NCBI GenBank assembly: GCA_022036555.1
Contig: CM039122.1
Coordinates: 5,386,289-5,450,288, forward strand
Length of the DNA stretch: 64,000 nucleotides
Direction of reading: 5' to 3'
Origin: Microstegium vimineum
Taxonomy: Eukaryota; Streptophyta; Magnoliopsida; Poales; Poaceae
This document shows, in pieces, positions 1 to 9,546 of the stretch (position 1 is its first letter; the number at the start of each line of letters is the position of its first letter). The position numbers and the translations under genes are program-made. The notes under the pieces were generated by a model. It saw only the letters and a list, made by a program, of their open reading frames with translations. It ran no database searches and was not told where the DNA came from.

Positions 1-332
1 AATATCTAAAATACAAAACTAGCTACCCCGCTTTCTTCGCTCGGGAGAAGAAGCGAGCGGGCTTGGCTCGCCATCCCATCCGCTGTGAGCCCGTCCTGGC
101 AAGCGCTGCGGCTATCCCACCCACACACCCTGCCGAGCACCGACGCTGGTCCATCCCTGCCAAGCGCCACCACCGCCAGCAGCCGTGATGGCAACAACAC
201 ACGACGTTCGTAGGCTCCGGCAGCTATGCAGGCGGCTAGGCGTGAGCATCGAGAGCACCACCTTAAGTCAAGCAAGCTCCTGCTGCTCCCGAGATGAACG
301 CCAAAGCAGATTGGTGTGTTTGTTGCACTGTT
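1..332. other. GC-rich sequence, no gene recognised
   Basis: This stretch is GC-rich and rich in Pro/Ala/Arg-type codons on both strands. It leads directly into a dispersed repeat that begins near 333. The second copy of that repeat, at 8948, is also preceded by GC-rich DNA, so this may be the inner part of the same unidentified transposable element. The reading frames here show no recognisable domain. Confidence 0.4.
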
Positions 333-550
333 AGCTTCTCAGGTTATGTACAAATAAAGTGCTTTGTATCGGTGTGTTTGTTTGGTGGATGTATATAGCT
401 TGTATTATAATATATCTGGCTTAGGGGATATAGCCGGTTGAGTGGGACCGTATTTTAGAAAAGATGTTTGGTGAGGTTTTATGAGCAGATAAGAAAAAAC
501 TTGTCCACATGAGCAAATTAATTTAACCTGTCCAACTTATGAGACTTAAC
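333..550. repeat. Dispersed repeat copy 1, left half (split by copia)
   Basis: This is closely similar to 8948-9165. Both contain GTTATGTACAAATAAAGTG, then GTGTGTTTGTTT, TATTATAATATAT and GGCTTAGGGGATATA in the same order. The right half of copy 1 resumes at 6309, after the copia element. The 5 bases TTAAC at 546-550 are repeated at 6309-6313 as the copia target duplication. The family was not identified. Confidence 0.8.
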
Positions 551-775
551 TGATAGTCAAGTCTGTGCTGTTAGAGCACTTTAGTTTATAGTCTCTACTT
601 TCAGTCTTTAGACAGTAGTTATCTCTACTTTATGCTTTAGGTTAGTTTCTACTTTACAGCTTAATATGCTCTGAAATTAAACTTGTATCCCAAGAAATAC
701 TAGTGTATATATAAAGGGATCAAAACCTAGAGGCATTCAGCCCTAGCACAGAAATCTGAGTCTCAGTTGCTAACA
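551..775 (+). repeat. 5' LTR of the copia element
   Basis: It starts TGATAGTCAAGTC and ends TTGCTAACA, so it keeps the TG...CA ends. It contains a TATATAAAG box about 60 bases from its end, a likely promoter for the element. Compared with the 3' LTR it carries an extra short CTCTACTTTCA segment after TTTATAGT. Confidence 0.9.
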
Positions 776-776
776 A

Positions 777-790
777 TTGGTATCGGAGCT
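777..790 (+). other. Copia primer-binding site (initiator tRNA-Met type)
   Basis: TTGGTATCGGAGCT lies one base after the 5' LTR. It differs at one position from TGGTATCAGAGC, the usual initiator tRNA-Met primer-binding site of plant copia elements. Confidence 0.85.
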
Positions 791-1219
791 TTAGGTTGCT
801 ACAGAGCCCAAAAACACTACCTTTTCCACCAACCCGCCGCCGCCACCAAGGCCAAGGCCAAGACCGCAGAGGATGGAGCCTCTGGCGCCGGTGAGGGAGC
901 GCTGGGCGATCCCAACACCCGGGCCGCGCGACTGCTGGCTGCAGAGGCAGCAGCAGTGGCGGCGATCCAGGCGGCGAGGCAGGCCGCAACTGCAGCAGAG
1001 GACGCGACAAGGACCGCGTAGGCGCTGCGGGCAGACATCGCTGCAGAGACGGAGCAGAAGGGGGAGAAGGACGCCAGGCGCTCTGAGAGCCCGCACGATC
1101 GGAGGGATCGGCGCCGTTCTCAGTCTCCGCTCGACCGCAGGCGAGGCCGCGGTGGCGGGCGCCATGAGTCGCGGGACCGGGTTGTCTACCGCGACTCCGG
1201 CAGCAGCACGACGTGGCCG

Positions 1220-1824
1220 ATGCTGGATAAGACCAACTACCATGAGTGGTCACAGCTCATGAAGCTCCGGATGCAGGCGCGCGACATGTGGGAGGCCGTC
1301 GAGGGAGGTCCGGTCCAGTACCGCAACGATCGTCGAGCTCTTGAGGTGATCGTGACCGCCGTGCCCAAGGAGATGGGCATCCCGCTCATGGACAAGGCGA
1401 CGGCGAAGGAAGCGTGGGACACCATCGCTGCAGCAAGGATCGGCGTGGACAGGGTCCGACGGGCGACGCTGCAGCGCCTTCGCCGAGACTGGGAGAACAT
1501 CGACATCAAACCCGGTGAGCAAGTCGACGACTTTGCCAACCGCATGTCGACTCTGCACCAGCAACTCATCATCCATGGTGATCGAGACATCGACGAGTCA
1601 CGTGTCATTGAGAAGTACCTCCGCATGGTGCCAGCGAAGTATGCGCAGATCGTCGTCGCCATCAAGCAATTCCTCGACTTTGAGGCACTCACGCTCGAGG
1701 AGGTGACCGGGAGGGTCAAGGCGGCGGATGATCGCGAGGAGCAAGCGCCGACCAAGCCGATCACCGTCGGAGTCTAGCCGATGTACACTGAGGAGCAGTG
1801 GAGAGAGCGTTGGAAGAAGGAGAA
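1220..1824 (+). pseudogene. Copia gag, N-terminal part (UBN2-type capsid)
   Basis: The open frame 1220-1777 (185 codons) reads LDKTNYHEWSQLMKLRMQ near its start, the typical beginning of plant copia gag proteins (UBN2/retrotran_gag family). Further in it has WDTIAAARIG and a FANRMSTLHQQL helix, and a long charged helix at the end. It closes with an in-frame TAG (1775-1777), but gag-like sequence continues (MYTEEQWRERWKKE) up to the CACTA insertion at 1825. Gag packages element RNA in cytoplasmic particles. This copy is broken by the stop and then by the insertion. The true start may lie upstream of 1220, so the chosen ATG is only the first in the conserved frame. Confidence 0.85.
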
Positions 1825-2773
1825 CACTGCGTCAAAATCGAGCTTCCACAGCGTTGCCTAAAAGCCCTCCGTGGCGGACACTTATTTTGCCCGCTGCAGA
1901 AAATCTCATGCTTTACCGTGACGAACATTTTTATTTACCGTGACGGGCATTTTTGTCCGCTGCGGTAAATCAATTTATCGCAGTGGGCCTCCTATAAGGC
2001 CCGCCACGGTTAAGGCCGAAGCCCATTAGACCTAAGGCGAGGCCCAATAGCCACACCACGTACAAAAACAGCACTTAGGGTTTCATTCCCATCCTCAGGC
2101 TCCCCTCTCTCTGTCTCCCTCAGCGTGGCGGCGCAGCAGGGTCGCGGGACAGGCGCGCGGGCTCCCGCAAGGTAGCGCGGCGGCGCAGACGCACGACGTC
2201 CCGGGCGCGCGGGGTCGGAAGGCGGGGCCGCAACGGCTCAAGGCAGGGCCGCTGGTCGCGGTGGCGCGGAGCCGCGCGGAGGCGCAGGCGCGCGGCGGCG
2301 CGGGTCGCGGCGGCATAGGGCCGCGCGGAGGTGCAGGCGTGCGGCGGGGCAAGCGTGCGGGGCCGCGCGTGGAGGCGCAGGCGCGGGGCAGAAAGGGCGG
2401 CGCGAGCGCTCGGGTTCGCGCGACGGCGCGTGGTCGCGGCGGTGCTGCAGCGACTGGCGACGGCAGCGGGGCTGGGCTGGGCTCACTGGGCCCGTGGATG
2501 GGCTTGGTGGGCTATTAGGGTTTTTCTTTTTTTTATTTTTTTGGAAAGATTAACCGCAGCGAGCACTGTAGGGTGCCCACTGCGGTAAATAGCATTAACC
2601 GCGGCAGGCTTCTTATGTTGCGCACTGCGGTTAATCGGTTTTTCGCAGTGGGCACTTGCTGACCGCCACGGTAAACGTCACATTTACCGTGGCCTTGTCA
2701 TCGCAGCGGACGCCATTGCCCGCTACGAAAAACGGATTTTGACCGACACGCAAAATACGTTTTGACGTAGTGG
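1825..2773. mobile_element. Non-autonomous CACTA transposon inserted in copia gag
   Basis: The left end is CACTGCGTCAAAATCG and the right end is the reverse complement of CACTACGTCAAAACG. A 3-bp target duplication GAA flanks both ends, as expected for CACTA/EnSpm elements. Both ends hold many subterminal repeats of the type CCGCTGCGGTAAAT and GCAGTGGGC in both orientations, where CACTA transposase would bind. The 949-bp element has no transposase. Its middle (about 2040-2520) is very GC-rich and begins with a promoter-like stretch, GGCCCAAT followed by TTAGGGTTTCATTC, resembling the start of a housekeeping plant gene. Removing it rejoins the copia gag frame region ...AAGGAGAA / GAAGAAGGG. Confidence 0.88.
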
Positions 2774-3733
2774 AAGAAGGGCGCTGATGATGCCGGTGGC
2801 TCGGCTCCCAGGTAGCAGCGCGTTTGCGGAGGAAGGAATTAGTGGGGCCGTGGCGGCGCGCGTGGCCGAGGGTGCGGTGCTGGCTGCGGTGATGGCGGCG
2901 GTGATCGCCCACCCCCCCCCCCCCCGGCTGACAACCAAGGCCCAAACACCTGCCTCAATTGTGCCCTGGAGGGCCACTTGGCACGCGAATGTCGCCTGCC
3001 ACGTCAGGAGTGCGGTGGTGGCCGCGGCGGTGGAGGTGACCATGGTGGTCGAGGAGGCGATCAAGGTGGAGGGCGCTGCGGCGGTGCTGGTGGATACGCT
3101 CGGCGTGCCCAGTATGCCGAGTGCGAAGAGGACGGTGCGCTGTTCATGGCGCACGCGTTCGTCAAACTGGACAAGGACACGCCAGCATGCTCTTTTGTTG
3201 CGCAAGAAGTGACCTTGGAAGAGCCACGTGCCCACACCTACCTCGACGTTGACGAAGAAGAGGAGAAGATGGGAGGATGGTACCTCGACAGCGGGGCAAC
3301 GCACCAAATGACGGGCCAACGCGAGCTCTTCGCCGACCTGAACACGGACGTCTATTGCACCATGCACTTTGGGGACGCATCCAAGGTATACATCTGCGGC
3401 GTCGGCACCTTCGTGTTCCAAGGCAAGACCGGCAAGCACCGCGTGCTGCATGGGGTGTACTTCATCCCTGACCTCAAGAATTCGATCATGAGCTTTGGGC
3501 AGTTGGATGAGGGCGGCTCCAAGGTGGAGATCGACAACGGCGTGCTGCGTATCCGGGATCGCAGTCGCCGGCTGCTTGCCAAGGTACACCGAGGACCTAA
3601 CTGCCTCTACATTCTTCACTTGGAAGCTATGCAGCCATGTTGTCTCGCCGCGCGCAAGGACGACGAGGCGTGGCAATGGCACGAGAGGCTCGACCACCTG
3701 CATTTCGAAGCACTTCAGCGTCTGAGCAAATGA
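2774..3733 (+). pseudogene. Copia zinc knuckle, protease and GAG-pre-integrase region
   Basis: About 2950-3000 encodes CLNCALEGHLAREC, a CX2CX4HX4C zinc knuckle that binds nucleic acid at the end of gag. The frame 2978-3733 then encodes an aspartic protease with the WYLDSGATHQMTG active-site motif (about 3279-3315), which would cut the polyprotein. Next come the SFGQLDEGG stretch and the H-H part of the GAG-pre-integrase zinc domain (WQWHERLDHLHFEALQRLS, about 3670-3726). A TGA at 3731-3733 ends this frame inside the pre-integrase domain, although the conserved sequence continues afterwards in the same frame. The region just after the CACTA insertion has several frame breaks and a run of C near 2912. 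Confidence 0.87.
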
Positions 3734-4530
3734 GAGATGGCCTGTGGGATCCCCAAGATCGACCACGTGGCGCAAGTCTACGACACCTGCGTCACCACCA
3801 AGCAGAAGCGGCATTTCTTCCCGCCGCGATGTCGTACCGTGCCCAGGATCATCTGGAATTGGTGCACGACGACCTCTGTGGACCAGTGACGCCGGCAACT
3901 CCTGCGAGCAACCGGTACATCCTTCTACTGGTGGACGACGCCACCCGGTTCATGTGGGCGGCACTGCTGCCGACCAAGGATGCTGCTGGGGAAGCGATCA
4001 AGCGCGTCAAGGCTGCGACCGAGATGGAGAGCGGTTGCTAGCTCAAGGTTCTGCGCACGGACAACGGCGGCGAGTTCACCATCGCCGAGTTGAGCTCCTA
4101 CTGCGCCGATCAAGGTATCAAGAGGCACTTCAGTGCTCCTCATTCTCCCCAGCAAAATGGAGTCGTCGAGCGCAGGAATCAGACAGTGGTGGCCACGGCG
4201 CGTGCCCTGCTCAAGCAGCGTGGACTACTAGCAAAGTTTTGGGGGGGAGGTCGTGATGACGGCGGTGCACCTACTAAATCGCTCCCCGACGCGAGCACTA
4301 GAGGGCACCACCCCCTACGAGGCATGGCACGGTCGATCACCGACCTTGGGCCACCTCAAGGTGTTTGGTTGTGTTGCCTACACCAGGCGCCTGACCCAGC
4401 TCCGCAAGCTGGATGACCGCGGCGAGGCCGGCGTGTTCATCGGTATGCGGAGGGCGCGAAGGCATACATGATCTACAATCCAGTGTCCCAGCACGTGCGC
4501 GTCAGTCGCGACGTCGTGTTCGACTAGGGT
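3734..4530 (+). pseudogene. Copia integrase, interrupted
   Basis: This is a DD35E-type integrase (rve family) that would insert element cDNA. The visible parts are LELVHDDLCGPVTP (first catalytic Asp, near 3855), LLVDDATRFMWAALL, LRTDNGGEF (second Asp, near 4055) and HSPQQNGVVERRNQ (catalytic Glu, near 4165). A TAG at 4039-4041 and a frameshift in the G-run near 4240 break the frame. After the shift, AVHLLNRSPTRAL and PTLGHLKVFGCVAY continue in another frame, so the integrase C-terminus is still present as sequence. It then runs into a Pro/Ser-rich linker before reverse transcriptase. Confidence 0.88.
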
Positions 4531-5805
4531 ATTGGCTCGGATTGGACATCTCCGGTGGCAAGCACGTCGGAGGAAAGCGGCAGCGACTTCACCGTTGAGT
4601 ATCCTTAGGAAGAGGTGGTGCCTGGGGATCCTAGCTCAGAATCTCCATCGCCAATTCCTTCACCACGCTTCGACACACCGGAACCTCCACCAACTAGAGA
4701 AACAGAGGGCTCAGTGGCGGCTACCTCCCCACTGCCCGCCATGCCACCACCAACGGCAAGCAGCCCCAGTCCTCGGGTTGAGCACGTGACTCCCCTGGAG
4801 GACGATAAGGAAAGGGTGGACGCCTACCACGGCAGTGAGCCATTGCGCTACCGTCGCATAGCTGATCTCATCGGGGATGAGACTACTCCGCCGCCGGCAC
4901 AACGTCTGTTCGCCGAGCTGCATCTCTCCTGCTTGGGCGAGCCGACCACCTACGCAGAGGCGAAGGATGACCCGGCCTGGCAAGCAGCAATGGAGGAAGA
5001 ACTTAGTGTTGTTGAGCGCAATGGCACCTGGGAACTGGTGTCACCCCAAGCTGGTCACCGACCAATCACCCTGAAGTGGGTGTTCAAGCTGAAGAAGAAT
5101 GAGCAAGGTGCAATGATCAAGCACAAAGCTAGGCTTCTTGCTCAGGGATTCGTGCAGCAATAGGGGATTGATTATGAAGATGCTTTTGCCCCTATTGCTC
5201 GAATGGAGTCAGTCAGGCTGTTGCTAGCACTGGCTGCTCAAGAAGGGTGGAAAGTCCACCACATGGATATCAAGTCGGCATTCCTTAATATATAGCTCAA
5301 GGAGGAGGTCTATGTACAGCAACCACCTGGGTTTGTTGTCCCTGGAGAAGAAGGCAAGGTATATCGTCTTCATAAGGCTCTATATGGGCTGAGGCAGGCA
5401 CTCAGGACATGGAATGCAAAACTGAACTCAACCCTGAAAAAGTTGGGGTTTGTTCAGAGCAATCATGAAGCTGTTATTTATAGAAGAGGCTCAAATGGCT
5501 CTGTCCTATTGGTTGGAGTCTATGTGGATGATTTGATCATCACTAGAGCCAAGGAGGAGGAAGTGAAGGCCTTCAAGACAGAGATGAAATCCATCTTTGA
5601 GATGAGTGACCTTGGGTTACTCAGTTTCTACCTTGGAGTAGAAGTGCAGCAAGACAGTAGTGGAATTACTCTGAGGCAAAGCCACTATGCCAAGAGAATT
5701 GTAGAATTGAGAAGCATGGCTGATTGCAACCCTGTTGCCACTCCAATGGAAGAAAGGTTGAAGATGAGCAACTCAAGCACTATGGCTATCAAGGTTGTTG
5801 GCTGA
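4531..5805 (+). pseudogene. Copia reverse transcriptase, interrupted
   Basis: A Pro/Ser/Thr-rich linker precedes an RVT_2-type reverse transcriptase starting near 4940 (TYAEAKDDPAWQAAMEEEL). Conserved blocks follow in order: WVFKLKKNEQG, KARLLAQGF, GIDYEDAFAPIARMESVR, HHMDIKSAFLN, VYRLHKALYGLRQA, and the catalytic YVDDLII box at 5521-5541. FYLGVEV and the ATPMEERLK block follow. In-frame TAG codons at 5161-5163 and 5294-5296 (Gln to stop type) disable it. The frame ends at 5805, where a large deletion removes the connection to RNase H. Confidence 0.9.
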
Positions 5806-6063
5806 CTTGCTAGAAAGAAGAGTGGAAACTGTGGAGTTGAAGGTGGACAACAAGTTTGCATTAGCACTTGCCAAGAACCCAGTGTTCCAAGACAGGAGCA
5901 AACATATAAGGACAAAGTTCCAGCATGGATGAGGGAAGCATCAAGGCAGATCTCATCTTCACAAATGAGCAACTTGCAGACATTCTCACCAAGTCACTTG
6001 GAAAGACCAAGTTTGAAGATATGAGAAGCAAGATTGGGCTCATGAAGATCGTAAAGACAAGTT
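5806..6063 (+). pseudogene. Copia RNase H remnant
   Basis: Only the C-terminal part of the copia RNase H region survives. LADLLERRVETVELKVDNKFALALAKNPVF-type sequence starts near 5808 and EQLADILTKSLG-type sequence lies near 5970-6000. The segment that should join ATPMEERLK to it (strand one of RNase H and the CEAEYMA-type motif) is absent. I estimate that several hundred bases were deleted at about 5795-5808. Confidence 0.8.
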
Positions 6064-6070
6064 GAAGCAA

Positions 6071-6308
6071 GACTTAGGGGGATAATTGATAGTTAAGTCT
6101 CTGCTGTTAGAGCACTTTAGTTTATAGCGGTCTTTAGACAGTAGTTATCTCTACTTTATGCTTTAGGCTAGTTTCTACTTTACAGTTTAGGAATATGCTC
6201 TGAAAATAAACTTGTATGTATCCCAAAAAGTACTAGTGTATATATAAAGGAATCAAAACCTAGAGACATTCAGTACTAGCACACAAATCTGAGTCTCAAT
6301 TGCTAACA
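6071..6308 (+). repeat. Polypurine tract and 3' LTR of the copia element
   Basis: ACTTAGGGGGATAAT (about 6072-6086) is the purine tract that primes plus-strand synthesis. The 3' LTR runs 6087-6308, from TGATAGTTAAGTC to TTGCTAACA. TTAAC at 6309-6313 is the second target-site copy. Confidence 0.9.
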
Positions 6309-6447
6309 TTAACATGCTGTGGACCTGTGTCACCTTCATCTTGTATCCACTCAACCTGGCCTAATAGCGAAGCTTGATTTAGACGTATCCCACCAGCAAA
6401 GGGCTGACCCATAAATAAAGTAACTAAAGCCCTGGACGGCTGGACTA
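6309..6447. repeat. Dispersed repeat copy 1, right half
   Basis: It resumes the repeat interrupted by copia. TCATCTTGTATCCACT, then GCCTGGCC, AACGAAGC or TAGCGAAGC, and CCCACCAGC match 9180-9280 in the second copy. Confidence 0.75.
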
Positions 6448-7325
6448 GACGGAGACACATCACGCACGGCGCTCCCTAGCTACTCGTCTCGTACGTCTCA
6501 AGTCCGCCGTCCTTTGCAATGCAAGTTGCATTGGCCGGCCGGCCGGCCGGCCGGGATGTGTCCAGCTAGCTCGGCGATGGCGCGACGGGGACACGTGTGG
6601 TAGGGTCATCCATCGTCGTCGTCGATGGTGGCGGCTGGGCGGACGACGACGAGGACGACCGATCGAGCCGTCAACCCTGTGTGCTGCAGCGACCGCGAAG
6701 CGAAGAAGCCAGCTAGCTAGCACTACTAGCACACGTCGCGAAGCCACATTGACCCCACCCAAGTGCACAGGCACCAGAATAAAATAAAAAAATTAGTTAA
6801 TAAGTAGTAAATTTTACCTCTTGTACATCACCCTGACCTAAACATATGCATCACTTTGATCGTGTGCATTCGAATCCTTGCTCTAGCTTCGCCACTGGCA
6901 GTGGCACTACCGGCACCTCGTCTTCAATTCGGCCATCCCATGTTGCCGTTCCGTATTGGCCAACTACGTACGTTCTGCTACTAGGCTAGCTACTAGTAGG
7001 TCATTATTAGGTCGCCGCGACCTTGTCGTGCCCGGCAATTGCAAGCATCATCATCCATCCTTGTTGCAAGTGGCACCGGCCAGCCGCCGCCATCCGCAGC
7101 AGCAGGGCGCGTCAAAAAGCGCAACGACGATGGATTGCAGGCGAAGTAGCTAGTCAACCATCGCGTACGTACCTGGTACCTGGATCCATCGCAAGACGCA
7201 CATTGATGACTGAGAAATGACAAATCCATCTGGGGGCGGCGGCGCCGCGTCGTCGGTCAAGGTCAAGCTCAAGTGTCTGTCGATCTCGCCTACTACAACT
7301 ACTGTCAACTTGCACGTTCAAAGTG
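6448..7325. other. Intergenic, with one hAT-like terminus and a GGCC run
   Basis: A (GGCC)n palindromic run lies at about 6534-6553. TAGCTTCGCCACTG at about 6884-6897 is the inverse of the CAGTGGCGAAGCTA type of hAT terminus, close to the ends of the large hAT element at 13081-17816. Its partner end was not found, so it may be a truncated element. I see no supported gene. Confidence 0.35.
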
Positions 7326-7336
7326 CTTTATATAGA
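7326..7336 (+). promoter_or_regulatory. TATA box of the small ORF at 7436
   Basis: CTTTATATAGA is a good plant TATA box about 105 bases before the ATG at 7436. That is a normal distance if transcription starts near 7360. Confidence 0.4.
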
Positions 7337-7435
7337 GTAGTACTCCCTAGTCCCTCCAGCTACTATGCGTTCTGTATTTCCAACAACGTACGTACGTGCC
7401 CTTGCAGGAGGCAGGCACCACCACCGCCCAGCGAG

Positions 7436-7588
7436 ATGAATCCACCATCGCCGCCGGTGAGGTTCCTGCTCATGGCCGTCGCGGCGGTCGCCTGCACCAA
7501 CGCCGCTGAGGCTGAGCGCGGCCTCGCCTTCGCGGCCTTCGTCCTTTGGCTCGTCGCCACCTTTCCGCCGCTCCGCCGTCACGGCTGA
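7436..7588 (+). CDS. Small hydrophobic protein candidate, 50 aa
   Basis: The frame encodes 50 residues. A short Pro-rich start (NPPSPPV) is followed by two hydrophobic segments, about residues 7-18 (RFLLMAVAAVAC) and 29-42 (LAFAAFVLWLVATF), separated by a charged NAAEAERG turn. It ends in a basic tail (PPLRRHG). This would fit a small membrane hairpin. A TATA box lies about 105 bases upstream, and a TTGCAG acceptor-like site just before the ATG leaves open a leader intron. A longer in-frame start at 7217 exists but adds low-complexity sequence. I do not recognise the family. It could be a real small gene or a chance frame. Confidence 0.35.
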   Translation: MNPPSPPVRFLLMAVAAVACTNAAEAERGLAFAAFVLWLVATFPPLRRHG

Positions 7589-8947
7589 TCCAGCGAGGCA
7601 GCCAGGGATGATTCGATCGGGCCACCTACACATACCATGATCATCATGCATGCAGCTGCAGCTGCGCTAGCCGCTACTCTCTCTCTCTCCCTCTCTGTAT
7701 TGTATTCTGCTCTTCTCTACTCTGTGTGCCTCTCTAGTTTTTGCAAGAGAGGCAGTATAATTATAATGACCCCTTTTTCTACTTGTTACTGCTTGATTGT
7801 TGCTGCTGAGCAGGGGCATGGACTTCTCTCTGTCCCCGTCTCAGATTATTGGTTGGTTGTATCGACTGGACTATTCCTGTTGATTCGTTTGATAAGGATC
7901 TGGAGTAGATTCCAAAGAGAAACACATGCATCCCCTTAGACACCCCATATGGCCAATAACCGGGCGCAGAAAACACACAAAAACAACACAGCAAAGAGCT
8001 GAAAATATCATCCATTTCCCAAAACTCTCAAATTACATCGTGTCCTTAATGTAGGGACATGCCCATGTAGCTACCCACAAGTGCCACAATGGCAGGCCAT
8101 CGAAGCTACGTTTGCATCACAGACTTGTTTTCGAGTTGTGAACATGATAATCAGCTTAGAAGAAAGGAGTTTATATATATATATATATGTCGCCGAGCAC
8201 CCATAAAAATGAAACATATATCTAGACTATAATATGGTGACCGCGCACAAGAGGAGTAGAAGCCTAGAAATTGTACCCGGAGCAGGAGATTCAATTAAGT
8301 TAGATTCTGAAGCGACAATTTCGCCTCTCCCATCAATTGGTTTAGCGAGAGCATTTATGACACGACCTAAGTAAGCCTCGCTCAAGGGTATCTGGGCATT
8401 TTTTTCATGTTGCTTTTACAAAACTTTTCTCTTGTATCATCAACCCATCGACAATTAATACCAAATTCAGAGCACTACCTCTCTTCCCTTATGCAAATTT
8501 GACTAATTCACCTGATATTATATTTAACCAAGACCTATATATGAGTAATCCCATCCCCCACTTGCACTATGCGACCGATATTCTCAATCATCCCTACTTT
8601 CCTATTATACTATTCAATACGTTTGTGGAGAATTTCATTAATTTCGTTGACTCAGGCACGTGTAGGCCCACATAACACGTGGTATTAAAGGGAAGGCACG
8701 GTGCCGGCCCGGTGACCTCACCAAAAATCAGCACACGCCTACCCCAACCACACCGCACTCGAATCTCTCGACCCTCCCCATTACTGGTTCATGCGGCGCG
8801 TCTCCCTTCCCCTGTCGGATGTCGCCCTCCTCTCTTTGCTGGTCTCCTCCCTCACGCGACCCCGCCTCCACCACCACTTCACCTCGGCGGCCTCCTCCAC
8901 ACCACACCACATGGCCACGACGAAAGCAGCGTGGTCATGGCACTATC
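7589..8947. other. Intergenic; possible 3' UTR of the small ORF, then no gene seen
   Basis: The first 200 bases are CT-rich and could be a 3' UTR. A (TA)n stretch lies at 8170-8190. From about 8700 the DNA becomes GC- and Pro-codon-rich, leading into the second copy of the dispersed repeat, as it does before copy 1. No recognised protein or RNA gene. Confidence 0.4.
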
Positions 8948-9280
8948 AGCTTCCCACGTTATGTACAAATAAAGTGTTTTATATACGGTGTGTTTGTTTA
9001 GTGGATGTGGCGTGTATTATAATATATTTGGCTTAGGGGATATATTTGTTTTTAGTGGAACCATATTTTAGAAGAAGAAAAGGATGTTTGATGAGGTTAT
9101 GTGAGCACATGAAAATAAACTTGTCTACATGAGCAAATACAACATGTCTAAACTGTAAGATTAATTGTAGATCGGTCACCCTCATCTTGTATCCACTTAG
9201 CCTGGCCCAATAACGAAGCTCACATATCCCACCAGCTATAGGTTGACCTAGAAAACTTGTTAAAGTCCCAGACTAAACTA
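8948..9280. repeat. Dispersed repeat copy 2 (uninterrupted)
   Basis: It aligns by eye with 333-550 joined to 6309-6447. GTTATGTACAAATAAAGTG, TTGGCTTAGGGGATATA, TACATGAGCAAAT, TCATCTTGTATCCACTTAG and CATATCCCACCAGC occur in order. It has no copia insertion at the matching position (near 9165-9175, ATTAATTGTAG), so it shows what the empty site looked like. Confidence 0.8.
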
Positions 9281-9546
9281 TATAATAAAGGACAAAATCA
9301 TCTTTTTTCCATTTAAATTTATTATATAATAATTGATGAAGTAAGTGTATATGGAATTTTCTAGCTAAGGACCAGGATTGCTGGCACCGGCAAGACCTCA
9401 TTGAATCTAGTTTGGGTTCGTACAAATTAAAAGTTGCTCTTGCTACTCAACCTAGAGCCTTGAGCATTATATAAGGACATGTTGTAGGAGTAACTCACTC
9501 TGGCATTTTGCCCCTGGGTCGGCCACTAGCCTATATACAATATCTA

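Larger units (their letters stand above)
551..6308 (+). mobile_element. Ty1-copia LTR retrotransposon, decayed, with a nested CACTA insertion
   Basis: This is a full-length but inactive Ty1-copia element. It has two similar LTRs (551-775 and 6087-6308), a primer-binding site matching initiator tRNA-Met just after the 5' LTR, a purine-rich tract before the 3' LTR, and a 5-bp target duplication TTAAC on both sides. The internal domain order is gag, zinc knuckle, protease, integrase, reverse transcriptase and RNase H remnant. Integrase before reverse transcriptase is the copia order. Several stop codons, a frameshift in a run of G near 4240, a large internal deletion near 5800 and a CACTA insertion at 1825-2773 make it non-autonomous. 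The LTRs differ by small indels as well as substitutions, so the insertion is not recent. Confidence 0.93.

Noticed and set aside
2095..2588. Several overlapping 80-90-residue frames on both strands
   Set aside because: They are GC-driven shadows within the CACTA element with Arg/Ala/Pro composition and no domain.
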